Assembly: GCA_965229345.1 (NCBI GenBank)
Contig: OZ245872.1
Coordinates: forward strand, 2,542,001 to 2,606,000
Direction: 5' to 3'
DNA from: PBB1 sp965229345
GTDB lineage: Bacteria > Pseudomonadota > Gammaproteobacteria > Burkholderiales > Burkholderiaceae_C
DNA length: 64,000 nt
The first letter of the stretch is position 1; each line of letters begins with the position of its first letter. Below are positions 1 to 10,600 of this stretch, piece by piece. The notes below the pieces were generated by a model. That model made no database searches, was not told the origin of the DNA, and worked only from the letters and a program-made list of their open reading frames with translations. The position numbers and the translations under genes are program-made.

Positions 1-670
1 ACAACTCATCGCGTGTCAGCGTCGCGGCCAGCATGGCCAGGCGGTTGTAGTCCTCGTTGAGACCGATGTCGTCCTCGTTGCGTCGGCCCAGGTTGGCCAC
101 GCCCTCGACCGGCACGCGCTGGATCAGCAGGCCGGCGGCGGTGTCGTCGTTGGCGGCGAGGATCAGGCAGGTGTCGAGCTGCTCTGACTGCAGCATGTAG
201 TGCTCCAGCACCTCGCTGATCTTCTGCAGCGGCTCACGCTGGTCGCCGTGCAGCGAGACCACGCCCTGGTACGGCGTCTGGCCGGGGAACTTGGTCTTCG
301 GGTCGAGCGTGATCGCGCAACGACCCTGGCCGTGCACATTCAGCATCGCCTCGACCTGCGCATGCGGCACCACCTCGCCCACCACCTTGGCAGTGACGCG
401 AAACGCCAGGTCGCTCTGCACCTCGACCACCGCCAGCTTGACCGGCCCGTCGCCATAAACCTGCAGCACCAGCGCGCCATCGAACTTGATGCTGGACTGC
501 ATCAGCGCGCCGGCCGCGGCCATCTCGCCCAGCAGCACGCGCACCGGCTCGGGGAACGCGTCGTTGGCCGCTGCGCGGCGCTGCAACACCTCGCGCCAGC
601 TGTCGGTCAGGCGCACCAGCATGCCGCGCACCGGCAGGCCTTCGAAAATGAATTTGTGGAGTTCGCTCAT
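1..670 (-). CDS. hslO: Hsp33 redox-regulated chaperone (C-terminus off window)
   Basis: Cytosolic holdase chaperone activated by oxidation. The visible 223 codons begin MSELHKFIFEGLPVRGMLVR and continue through the Hsp33 core, including the stretch YQGVVSLHGDQ followed by a helix LQKISEVLEHYMLQSEQLDT, both typical of the family. The C-terminal zinc-binding redox switch (CxC and CxxC) lies beyond the left edge and cannot be inspected. The ATG at 668-670 is the natural start by homology. It lies just 10 bases downstream of the gamma carbonic anhydrase-like gene stop on the same strand, so the two are probably cotranscribed. Identification is confident from the N-terminal sequence. Confidence 0.93.
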   Translation of the reverse strand, partial: MSELHKFIFEGLPVRGMLVRLTDSWREVLQRRAAANDAFPEPVRVLLGEMAAAGALMQSSIKFDGALVLQVYGDGPVKLAVVEVQSDLAFRVTAKVVGEVVPHAQVEAMLNVHGQGRCAITLDPKTKFPGQTPYQGVVSLHGDQREPLQKISEVLEHYMLQSEQLDTCLILAANDDTAAGLLIQRVPVEGVANLGRRNEDDIGLNEDYNRLAMLAATLTRDEL

Positions 671-680
671 CAGGTGTCGT

Positions 681-1205
681 TCAATCGATGCGCACCAATC
701 CGGTCCGGAAATGCCGTGCCTTCGCCACATAGCCAGCCGCACTGCGCGCCAGGCCGTCGAGCTGCTCGGGTGTCAGCGGGCGCACCGCCTTGGCGGGCGC
801 CCCCAGGATCAGCCAGCCGTCCTCGAACTGCTTGCCTTCGGTGACCACGGCGCCCGCGCCCACCAGGCACGACTTGCCGATGCGCGCGCCATTGAGCACG
901 ACCGCCTGGATGCCGATCAGCGAGCCATCGCCCACGGTGCAACCATGCAGCATCGCCTGGTGGCCGATGGTGACATCGTCACCCAGCGTCAACGGCTTGC
1001 CGACATCGGAATGCAGCACCGCACCGTCCTGGATGTTGGTGCGCGCGCCGATCTGCAGACGGGTGTTGTCGCCGCGAATGACCGCACCGAACCAGACGCT
1101 GGCCTCCTCGGCCAGCACCACATCGCCAATGACCTGTGCGCTGTCGGCCACCCAGGCACTCTCGGCGACCTGCGGATGCGCATCGCTCAAACGGTAAACG
1201 GCCAC
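681..1205 (-). CDS. gamma carbonic anhydrase family protein
   Basis: Left-handed beta-helix protein of 174 residues with hexapeptide repeats. The three zinc-ligand histidines of the gamma-CA family are visible as H65 (VLHSD), H82 and H87 (GHQAMLHGC). Family members bind zinc or iron; many bacterial homologues (YrdA/PaaY type) have weak or no measured carbonic anhydrase activity, so the reaction is uncertain. I chose the GTG at 1205 rather than an upstream ATG at 1250 because AGGGGAG sits 7 bases before it and the family normally starts at this point. It lies head-to-head with the DUF455 gene, with 38 bases between the two starts, and precedes hslO. Confidence 0.85.
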   Translation of the reverse strand: MAVYRLSDAHPQVAESAWVADSAQVIGDVVLAEEASVWFGAVIRGDNTRLQIGARTNIQDGAVLHSDVGKPLTLGDDVTIGHQAMLHGCTVGDGSLIGIQAVVLNGARIGKSCLVGAGAVVTEGKQFEDGWLILGAPAKAVRPLTPEQLDGLARSAAGYVAKARHFRTGLVRID

Positions 1206-1243
1206 GGATGCACTCCCCTGCGGTGAAGCACACAATTCTAAAG

Positions 1244-2071
1244 ATGACACCCCTGAACGACGACCCGACCCTGCGCTTGTCTCTGCGATCCGGTGCGCGG
1301 GCGCTGTGGGCCGAGTGCGATCCCACGGCCAAGGTGGACGGCACCCAGGCGTTGTGGACAGCGCGGGCGCTGCATCCGCTGCACCCTGCGCTGCCGTCGG
1401 ACATGGCAGCCACAGAGGCGCTCTCGCCGGGGCGCCCCACGCGGCCCGCGCTGGTGCCCCCCAAAGACGTGCCCTCGCGCACGCCGTTCACACCCGAGGG
1501 ACGCGCTGCACTGCTGCACGCGATCGCGCACATCGAGTTCAACGCGATCAACCTGGCGCTGGACGCTGCCTGGCGCTTCGATGGCCTGCCCGACGCCTAC
1601 TACCTCGACTGGCTAAGCGTCGCCAGCGAGGAAGCGCATCACTTCAGCCTGCTGCGCGAGCACCTGCGCAGCCTGGGCTTCGACTATGGCGACTTCGACG
1701 CGCACGATGGCCTGTGGCTGATGACCCAGCGCACATCAGCCGATGTGGTCGCACGCATGGCACTGGTGCCGCGCACGCTGGAAGCGCGGGGCCTGGACGC
1801 CACGCCGCCGCTGCAGGCGAAGTTCGAGCGCGCGGGGGACCGGCGTGCGGTGGAAATCCTGGGCGTGATCCTGCGCGACGAGATCGGACATGTCACCATC
1901 GGCAACCGCTGGTACCGCTGGCTGTGCACGCAGCGTGGGCTCGACCCCGTCGCCCACGACGCGCTGCTGACCCGCCAGTACCTGGCGCCACGCCCACGCG
2001 CGCCGTTCAATCGGGAAGCGCGTCGCGCGGCGGGCTTCACCGACGAAGAAGTCGCCGCGCTCGACGCCTGA
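1244..2071 (+). CDS. DUF455 ferritin-like protein
   Basis: Protein of 275 residues in the DUF455 family, a ferritin-like four-helix fold. Candidate metal ligands are visible in AHIEFNAINLALDAAWR, SEEAHHFSLLREHL and RDEIGHVTIGNRWY, which resemble the E and ExxH ligand pairs of di-iron carboxylate proteins. Homologues are common in Proteobacteria but no substrate is established. The ATG at 1244 is taken as the start; an in-frame ATG at 1208 would add 12 residues and overlap the divergent gene's ribosome binding site, so it is less likely. Neighbours give no functional clue. Confidence 0.8.
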   Translation: MTPLNDDPTLRLSLRSGARALWAECDPTAKVDGTQALWTARALHPLHPALPSDMAATEALSPGRPTRPALVPPKDVPSRTPFTPEGRAALLHAIAHIEFNAINLALDAAWRFDGLPDAYYLDWLSVASEEAHHFSLLREHLRSLGFDYGDFDAHDGLWLMTQRTSADVVARMALVPRTLEARGLDATPPLQAKFERAGDRRAVEILGVILRDEIGHVTIGNRWYRWLCTQRGLDPVAHDALLTRQYLAPRPRAPFNREARRAAGFTDEEVAALDA

Positions 2072-2172
2072 GCCCAGGCGGATGTCTCGCCGCATGTCGC
2101 ACCGGCACAACGCTTGATCCGGTCCGGAAACAGTGCTGACCTAGACTCGCTCTCCTGCCCAGGCAAACCCTA

Positions 2173-2190
2173 GGTTCTGTGCCCAGAACC
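2173..2190 (+). promoter_or_regulatory. hairpin in the porin leader
   Basis: A perfect 7-bp inverted repeat, GGTTCTG / CAGAACC, with a TGCC loop, lies 37 bases before the porin start codon. It has no T-run after it, so it is not a standard terminator. It may stabilise the porin mRNA or act in post-transcriptional control; that role is inferred from position only. Confidence 0.45.
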
Positions 2191-2227
2191 GGTCTGCAGG
2201 CTCCGACATTCAACGCAAGGAAGTCCC

Positions 2228-3331
2228 ATGAAAAGAACCCTCGTGATCGCTGCGGTGGCCACCCTGGCCACCGGTGCCGTGATGGCACAGAGTTCAGTCA
2301 CGCTGTACGGCCGGATCAACGAAACGGTCGAGCGCGTGAAGATCGGCAAGGAAAAGGTGACCGAGATGCGCGACAACCAGTCGTTCCTCGGCTTCAAGGG
2401 CACCGAGGAAATCTACCCCGGCATGAAGGCGCAGTTCCTGCTCGAGGCGCAGTTCAACCCCGATGACGGCCGTGCCGGCACCAGCGTCAACCAGGGCGGT
2501 TCGTTCTTCGGTCGCGAAAGCTGGGTGGCGATCACCAGTGACAACCTCGGCCGCTTCCGCTTCGGCAACATGCAGTTCTCGTCGTTCTACTACTCGACGG
2601 CCGATGCCGTGGGTCAGCACAACGGCGATGCGGGCACGTCGTCCGATGCGTTCTTCCTGTATGTCGGCAACGTGAAGAACACGGTGGCCTACACCTCGCC
2701 GGTGATCTACGGCACGACCATCGAGATGCAGTACGGCCTCGGTGAAAGGGCCGCCACCGACAACACCACCAAGACTGCGGCCAACACGCGATCGATCGCG
2801 GTGATGTACGACAACGGCGGGTTCCACGCCGGTGGCGGCTACATCAAGGGCCCGCTGACGCAGTTCGGTCGACTCTTCCTTGGCGGCCCGACCAACTTCA
2901 ACGATATCGACGGCACCAACCCGCTGAGCAGTTCAGAAAGCTACGGCCTGCGCGCCCTGTACGAGTTCACGCCCAGCTTCAATGTGGCGGGCTACGTCAA
3001 CCGCGACGAACTCAACGACGGCTCGAACACCGCCAAACGCACCAGCTTCCGCATCTCGAGCAAGTACTCGATGGGAGCGAACGACTTCCACCTGGACGTG
3101 GGCCGTGCCAACAGCTTCACCGGCACCTCGAAAACCGGTGCCGAGCAGTACACCGTGGCCTACAACTACAACCTGAGCAAGCGCACCAAGCTGTACGCGT
3201 ACTACACCCGCGTCGACAACGAGAAGAACATCTATTACGGTCCGGGATTCAGCAGCTCGAGCGCGAGCGCCGGCATCCAGCCAGGCGACAACTTCTCGAG
3301 CTTCGCCATCGGCATCCGTCACCTGTTCTGA
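2228..3331 (+). CDS. OmpC-like porin, Burkholderiales type
   Basis: Outer-membrane trimeric general porin of 367 residues. The first 20 residues (MKRTLVIAAVATLATGAVMA) are a Sec signal peptide, followed by QSSVTLYGRINETVE, the characteristic first beta-strand of the Gram_neg_porin/Porin_4 family. The protein ends in IGIRHLF, the C-terminal aromatic strand recognised by the Bam complex. AAGGAAG stands 5 bases before the ATG. Alternating hydrophobic strands and a PGM-KAQF region match a 16-strand barrel. It is monocistronic, closed by a strong terminator immediately downstream. Such porins are usually abundant and tightly regulated. Confidence 0.93.
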   Translation: MKRTLVIAAVATLATGAVMAQSSVTLYGRINETVERVKIGKEKVTEMRDNQSFLGFKGTEEIYPGMKAQFLLEAQFNPDDGRAGTSVNQGGSFFGRESWVAITSDNLGRFRFGNMQFSSFYYSTADAVGQHNGDAGTSSDAFFLYVGNVKNTVAYTSPVIYGTTIEMQYGLGERAATDNTTKTAANTRSIAVMYDNGGFHAGGGYIKGPLTQFGRLFLGGPTNFNDIDGTNPLSSSESYGLRALYEFTPSFNVAGYVNRDELNDGSNTAKRTSFRISSKYSMGANDFHLDVGRANSFTGTSKTGAEQYTVAYNYNLSKRTKLYAYYTRVDNEKNIYYGPGFSSSSASAGIQPGDNFSSFAIGIRHLF

Positions 3332-3351
3332 GCGGACGGCACTTCGCACAG

Positions 3352-3378
3352 CGGCCGGTCGAGAGACCGGCCGTTTTT
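3352..3378 (+). terminator. rho-independent terminator of the porin gene
   Basis: Perfect 9-bp stem CGGCCGGTC / GACCGGCCG with a GAGA loop followed by TTTTT. It sits 20 bases after the porin stop codon and abuts the stop codon of the convergent mscS-family gene. Confidence 0.93.
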
Positions 3379-4664
3379 CATGGTGGCGGCAACTCCGGGC
3401 CCGTGGGCAACATGCGCACCTCGCGTTGCGGATACGGGATCGTCACGCCGTTTTCGTCGAACACTTTCAGCAGCGCCAGGTTCACCTCCGAGCGCACATT
3501 GCCCTGCCCGTTCTCCGGGTCGAGGATCCAGAAGTTGATCGACAGGTCCATGCCGTCGGCCGCAAAACCCACCAGCTGCGCGCTGGGCGGCGGATCGGGC
3601 AGCACCCGTGAAACCTGGGCCACCGCGGTCTGGATCAAGGGCTGCAACGCGCGCACATCGGTGCCGTAGGCCACCTGCACCGTGCTGGTCAGCAGCACAC
3701 GCGGATCGGCCAGCGACGAGTTCTCCACCCGCTGCGTGATCAGCATCTCGTTGGGCACGATGGCCTCGCGGCCGTTCAGCGCCCGGATCACGGTGTAGCG
3801 GGTTCGGATGTCGGTGATGCGGCCATCGAAGTTGTCGACCTTGACCATGTCACCGATGCGCAGCGAGCGCTCGGCCAGGATCACGAAACCGCTGACGTAG
3901 TTGGCGGCGATCTTCTGCAGGCCGAAACCGACGCCGACCCCGATCGCGCCACCCACCACGCTGAGCGCGGTCAGGTCGATGCCCACCGCGCTCAGCGCGA
4001 ACAGCAGCCCGATGCCGAGCAGCAGCACGCGCACCAGGTTGGCCGCGATCATGCGGATCGACAGGTCGCTGCCGTTGCCGGTGTTGCGCAGCAGGCGCTT
4101 CTCGATTGCGGCCGCGACCCACAACGCCAGCACCAACACCAGGCCCGAGGTGACGGTGCCTTCGACCACATTGCGCAAGGAAATCTGGTTGGCGCCGATC
4201 TTCCAGCGCACTTCGTCCATCGCGTCGAGCAACCAGGGCAGCACGTCGGTGACCCACAGCACCACGGTCAGCCAGGCGACCCAGGAGATGCTGCGCTCGA
4301 TGATCCGCATCCATCGCGAGTGGGGATAGGTCACCGACAGCACCCGCACCGTGAGCCGGATCAGCAGCAGCGACATCAGGATCGGCACGGCCAGCTTGAA
4401 CACCGCCGCCTTGATGAAGTTCGCCAGCAGCAGCTTCGCCCCGAACGCCAGCAACAGCGCCAGCAGCGGGAACAGCACGCCGTCGATCCCGCGGCGACCG
4501 AGCCAGATCGGCGCGTCGGCCGGCGGCGTGCCGCGCACCAGACGCACGATGAGCCAGGCCATCACCAGGCACAGCGCCAGCACGCCGAGCTCCATCAGCG
4601 CGGTCGGTTGCAGCAGGCCGGCGATCAGGTCCTGCAGTTCGGTGTTGTCCAGGGTGCGGGTCAC
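3378..4664 (-). CDS. MscS-family mechanosensitive ion channel
   Basis: Inner-membrane channel of 428 residues. Several hydrophobic helices occupy the first 250 residues, followed by the pore-lining helix ALSVVGGAIGVGVGFGLQKIAANYVSG and the MscS beta domain (SLRIGDMVKVDNFDGRITDIRTRYT, then REAIVPNEMLI). These glycine- and alanine-rich TM3 and beta-domain motifs define the family. It releases solutes on hypo-osmotic shock. The start is a GTG at 4664 that overlaps the TGA stop of the upstream histone-deacetylase-like gene (GTGA), which indicates translational coupling. The N-terminus is longer than E. coli MscS (286 residues), as in YbdG/MscM-like members. Confidence 0.9.
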   Translation of the reverse strand: MTRTLDNTELQDLIAGLLQPTALMELGVLALCLVMAWLIVRLVRGTPPADAPIWLGRRGIDGVLFPLLALLLAFGAKLLLANFIKAAVFKLAVPILMSLLLIRLTVRVLSVTYPHSRWMRIIERSISWVAWLTVVLWVTDVLPWLLDAMDEVRWKIGANQISLRNVVEGTVTSGLVLVLALWVAAAIEKRLLRNTGNGSDLSIRMIAANLVRVLLLGIGLLFALSAVGIDLTALSVVGGAIGVGVGFGLQKIAANYVSGFVILAERSLRIGDMVKVDNFDGRITDIRTRYTVIRALNGREAIVPNEMLITQRVENSSLADPRVLLTSTVQVAYGTDVRALQPLIQTAVAQVSRVLPDPPPSAQLVGFAADGMDLSINFWILDPENGQGNVRSEVNLALLKVFDENGVTIPYPQREVRMLPTGPELPPP

Positions 4665-5626
4665 GCGGTGGGCTCCAGTGGTGTCGTGTCATCGAGGCCG
4701 GCCAGTGCCCGCAGGTGTGCGGCCACGCTGCGACCCAGCGCGCTCAGGTGATAGCCGCCTTCCAGGCACGACACGATGCGGCCTTGCGCATGGCGGTCGG
4801 CCACCTCCATCAGGCGGCGGGTGATCCAGGCGTAGTCGGCCTCGACCAGGCCCATCTGGCCCAGCGGGTCCTCACGGTGCGCATCGAAGCCGGCTGAGAT
4901 GAACAGCATCTGCGGCGCAAAGGCATCCAGGCGCGGCACCCAGTGGGCGTCGATCAGTGCGCGCACCTGGGCGCCGCCGGTGTGTGCTGCCACCGGCAGA
5001 TTCAGCAGATTGCCCGCGCTGGGCGTGTCTCCGCTGTACGGGTAATGCGGATGCTGGAAATAGCTGACCATCAGCACACGCTCGTCGCCCGCGATGATGT
5101 CTTCGGTGCCGTTGCCGTGGTGCACATCGAAATCGACAATCGCCACGCGCTGCAGGCCGTGCGCGGTCAAGGCGTGACGCGCCGCGATGGCCACGTTGTT
5201 GAAGAAGCAGAAGCCCATCGCGGTGCGGTGCGTCGCATGGTGACCGGGTGGACGCACCGCGCAGAAGGCGTTGCGCACCTCGCCAGCCATCACCGCGTCG
5301 GTGGCGGCCACCGCCGCCCCGGCGGCGCGGCACATCGCCGCCCAGGTGCCGGGCCCGGCCATGGTGTCCGCGTCGAGCACGTGCGACCGGCCACTGGCGG
5401 CCAGCGGCTGCAAGCTGCCTTGCAGCTGATCGACATGGGCCGCATCGTGCGCCAGCCGCACATGGTCCAGATCGACCAGCGGGGCCTCGCGCCGCTGCAG
5501 CACCGCAGCCAGTCCGCTGGCTTGCAGTTGCTCGTCGATGGCTTCCAGCCGTTGCGGGGATTCGGGGTGGCTGCGCGCCATGGCATGGGCGCGGCAGTCG
5601 GGATGACTGAAGAAGGCGGTGGACAT
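4661..5626 (-). CDS. histone deacetylase family protein
   Basis: Zinc-dependent amidohydrolase of 321 residues in the arginase-deacetylase fold (HDAC/AcuC/acetylpolyamine amidohydrolase superfamily). Catalytic signatures are visible: RPPGHHA with H129-H130, zinc ligands D165 and H169 plus D248 in VDFDVHHGNGTED and SAGFDAH, and the transition-state tyrosine Y292 in EGGYHL. The in vivo substrate in bacteria is not known; acetylated small amines or proteins are both possible. The ATG at 5626 gives the family's usual N-terminus (a HPDCRAH... metal-binding region near the start). The stop overlaps the mscS-family start. Confidence 0.9.
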   Translation of the reverse strand: MSTAFFSHPDCRAHAMARSHPESPQRLEAIDEQLQASGLAAVLQRREAPLVDLDHVRLAHDAAHVDQLQGSLQPLAASGRSHVLDADTMAGPGTWAAMCRAAGAAVAATDAVMAGEVRNAFCAVRPPGHHATHRTAMGFCFFNNVAIAARHALTAHGLQRVAIVDFDVHHGNGTEDIIAGDERVLMVSYFQHPHYPYSGDTPSAGNLLNLPVAAHTGGAQVRALIDAHWVPRLDAFAPQMLFISAGFDAHREDPLGQMGLVEADYAWITRRLMEVADRHAQGRIVSCLEGGYHLSALGRSVAAHLRALAGLDDTTPLEPTA

Positions 5627-5674
5627 GCTAGTTCGAGGGATATGGCCGCTGGCGCATCGGTTAACGTCTCGGCG

Positions 5675-6609
<935 letters not shown>

Positions 6610-6613
<4 letters not shown>

Positions 6614-7602
6614 ACCTGCTGGCGACGGCCCGCGCGCCCCTGCGTCGCCGGCTCGATGCCTGGTGGCAGGCCCGCTCGCCGCGCACCGACAGCCTGCTGC
6701 TGACCCAGCGCAATGTCTACATCCTGCCCACCCGCGGCGGCATGCTGTTCTGCTTCACGCTCGGCGTGCTGCTGATCGCCTCGATCAACTACCAGCTCAA
6801 CCTGGGCTACGTGCTCACCTTCTTGCTGACCGGCAGCGGCGTCGTGTCGATGCACATGACGCACAACACCCTGCGCGGCCTGACCCTGCACCTGCGACCG
6901 CTCGCGCCGGCCTTCGCCGGCGACACCGCGCTGCTCGAGGTGGTGCTGTCCAGCCCCAAGGGCACCCGCTACGGCGTGGGCATGGGCTTGCGTCTGGACG
7001 AGCGCGAGGCCAGGACGCTCAGCTACACCGATGTGCCCGCGGGCGGCCAGGCGGTGCTGCACCTCGGCTTCGTGCCGGCCACGCGGGGACAGCGCAGCCT
7101 GCCGACCGTGACCGCCGAAACACGGTTTCCGCTCGGCCTGTTTCGCGCCTGGGCGGTGTGGCACCCCGCGAGTACGCTGCTGGTCTACCCCCAACCCGAG
7201 CGGCCAGCCAGCCCGTTGCCGCCGGCTCGCACCGTGTCGGGCGGCGGGGTGCGCGCGCACGCCAGCAGCAGCGGCGACTTCGAAGGCATCCGCCTGTATC
7301 GGCGGGGCGATCCGCTGAAGAGCGTCGCGTGGAAGCGATCGGCGCAGGCCATGGCGAGCAGCGGCGAGCTGGTCAGCCGCGACAGCAGCACCCGCAGCCA
7401 GCAGCAACTCTGGCTCGACTGGCAGCTGGGCGGCCAGGGCGATGCCGAGGCGAGGCTGTCGCGCCTGACGGCCTGGGTGCTCGAAGCCGATCGACGTGAC
7501 GCTGCCTGGGGCCTGAGCCTGCCCGGGCGGGAGATCGACATCGGCCAGGGCGATGCGCATCGACAGCAAGGCCTGCAAGCGCTGGCGCTGTGGCAGGCCT
7601 GA
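6610..7602 (+). CDS. DUF58 domain protein
   Basis: Membrane-associated protein of 330 residues. Two adjacent hydrophobic helices lie near residues 38-82 (GGMLFCFTLGVLLIASINYQ and LGYVLTFLLTGSGVVSMHM), followed by a soluble region and the DUF58 signature YRRGDPLKSVAWKRSA. DUF58 proteins are VWA-like partners of MoxR ATPases. The start is a GTG overlapping the moxR stop (GTGA), and the gene overlaps or abuts the TgpA-like gene downstream, so the three form one operon. The biochemical role is not established; association with envelope peptide or peptidoglycan processing is inferred from the linked transglutaminase and transglycosylase. Confidence 0.88.
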
Positions 7603-7610
7603 GCACGCAC

Positions 7611-10600
7611 ATGGACGCCCGCATGCCGATCCACACCCTGCCCCTGGCCCGGCGCCTGGGCTGGCCGGGCTGGTCGCACCTGCCACGCGAGGCGCGCGAC
7701 ACGCTGTTCCTGCTGATGGTGATCGGCTGGACATCGCTGCCGCATCTGAGCCACCTGCCCGCCTGGTGCGCGGCGCTCACCGGCGGTGTGCTGCTGTGGC
7801 GGGCGCGGCTGGCGCTGGCCGGCGCGACGCTGCCGGGCCGCTCGGTGCTGGTGGTGGTGCTGGTGGTGGCGGCCAGCCTCACCTACTGGTCATTCGGTTC
7901 GCTGCTGGGCAAGGAGCCCGGCGTCACGATGGCTGTGGCGCTGATGGCCTTGAAAACCCTCGAATTACGCGCCCGGCGCGACGCCTTCGTGGTGTTCTTC
8001 CTCGGCTTCTTCCTGATCCTGACGCATTTCCTGTATTCGCAGAGCCTGGGCGTGGCCGCGATGATGCTGCTGTCGATCTGGGGCTTGCTGACGGCGCTGG
8101 TGCTGGCCCACATGCCCGCTGGTGCACCCAGTCTGCGCACGGCCGCGGCGCTGGCCGGCAAGACGGCAGCATTAGGTGCCCCGCTGATGGTGCTGCTGTT
8201 CGTGCTGTTCCCGCGCGTGGGGCCGCTGTGGGGGGTGCCGCAAGACGGCTTCTCGGGCACCGGGCTGTCCAACGTGATGAGCATGGGCACGGTAGCCGCA
8301 CTCGCACAGGACGACAGCGTGGCGCTGCGCATCCGATTCGACGGCGCGCCGCCATCGCCGCAGGAGATGTATTTCCGCGGGCCGGTACTGGGTCATTTCG
8401 ACGGACGCGACTGGACACCCCAGAAGCCGGGCTTCCCGGCGGCGATGACACCACGCGCCGAGTTGAAGGTACAGGGCACGCCCATTCGCTACGAGATGAC
8501 GCTCGAGCCGACACGGCTCACCGTGCTGCCCTTGCTCGAGGCCAGCCCGCAAGCGCCGCGCATCGAGGGCATGAGCTTCACCCAGACCGACGATCTGCAG
8601 TGGGTGTCCGACCGCTCGCTCTACCAGCGGCTGCGCTTTCGGGGCGAGGCCTACCCCCGCTTCCAGCACGGCCCGACCCAGCCCCTGATCGGCTTGCAGG
8701 ACTACATCGATCTGCCCCCCGGCTACAACCCCCGCACGCTGGCCTGGGCCTCGGCCATGCGCAAGGACCCTCGCTACGCCGAGGCCGATGCCGCCACGCT
8801 GGCCGCTGCGCTGATGGAACACATTCGAACCGGCGGCTATGGCTACACGCTGACGCCAGGCCTGTACGGCGAAAGCAACCCGCGCACCGCCATCGACGAG
8901 TTCTGGCTCGACCGCAAGCTGGGCTTCTGCGAACACTACGCCGCGGCGTTCGTGGTGCTGATGCGCGCGCTCGATGTGCCGGCGCGGGTGGTCACCGGCT
9001 ACCAGGGGCTGGACCCGACCCCGGTCGATGGCTACCGCATCGTGCGACAAAGCTACGCCCACGCCTGGGCCGAGTACTGGCAACCTGGCGTGGGCTGGGT
9101 GCGCGCCGACCCCACGGCCGCCGTCGCACCCGACCGGGTACTCAGCAGCCGTCCGCTGGTCGCCAAGCCCGGGCTGGTCGCAGGCGCCTTGAACAACTTC
9201 AACCCGCAGTTGCTGGCCAGTCTGCGCAACGGCCTGGAGGCCCTGAACAACCGCTGGAACCAGTGGGTGCTGAGCTACTCGCGCGGCTCGCAGTTCGACC
9301 TGCTTCGGCAACTGGGCTTCGATGCACCGAGCTGGGAAGACCTGGGGGTGCTGCTGGCCAGTGCGTTCGGCCTGCTGTCGCTGGCAGCGACGGCATGGGC
9401 CTGGTGGGATCGCTACCATGTCGACCCTTGGGTGCGACAGATGCAGCGGCTGCGTGCCACGCTGCAGCGACTGGGCATCAGTGCAGGCGCGCATGAAGCC
9501 CCGCGCACGCTGGCGCAACGGGTGCGCGAGCGCTTCGGCGCCGACGGCGAGCCCGTGGCCGAACTGCTCGAGCGCCTGGACGAGCAGCGCTACAGCGCCC
9601 GCGCGACAGCGCGGCCCGATCCCGCACTCACCCGGCGCTTCAAGGCCCAGGCCCAGCGCCTGTCGCGGCTGGCCCAGGCCCTGTGCATGGTGGTGTTCGT
9701 GGCCGCGGTGTCACCCGATGACGCCGCCGCGACCACCAACGCTGCCGCCACGCCAGCCACCAACGCGGACGTGACAGCCACGGCGACCGCCCCGAACAAG
9801 CGCCTGCAACCGCGCAAACACCGCAGCCGCAAAGCGGCCGTGCGTTCCGACCAGGACCCCGACATCGTGACCTACGGCCGGCGCGAGGACCTGATGCAGT
9901 TCGGCGCTGACGTCGCCGCCCGCAACGGGCTGGACGTGGCCGCGGTGCAGTCCGCATTGGCCCAGGCGCGCTTCGTGCCGAGCATCGTCAAGGCGGTGAT
10001 GCCGCCCCCAGCAGGCACGGCAAAGAACTGGGCGGCCTATCGCGCGCGCTTCGTCGAACCCAGGCGCATCGCCGCTGGCGTGGCGTTCTGGCAGGCGAAT
10101 GAAGCCTGGCTCACACGGGCCGAGCAGCGCTATGGTGTGCCGCCGGAAGTCGTGATCGGCATCGTCGGTGTCGAAACGCTGTACGGCCAGCACATGGGCA
10201 ACCACCGGGTGATCGATGCGCTGGCCACGCTGGGCTTCGATTTCCCCAGCGGGCGCAAGGACCGCAGCGCCTTCTTCCGCGACGAACTCGAGCAACTGCT
10301 GATCCTCAGCCACCGCGAAGGCAACGACCCGCTGGCCGTCAAGGGCAGTTATGCCGGCGCTTTAGGCATGCCGCAGTTCATGCCCAGCAGCGTCAACCAA
10401 TACGCGGTCGATTTCGATGGCGATGGCCACATCGATCTGCACGCCAGCGCCGCCGACGTGATCGGCAGCGTGGCGCACTACCTGGCCGAGTTCGGCTGGC
10501 AGCGCAGCCTGCCCACCCACTACGAGGTGGCTGTGCCCAGCGATGCCAGCGAGCGCGCGTTGCTGCTCGGCCCCGACATCCTGCCCACCTTCACCGCGCA

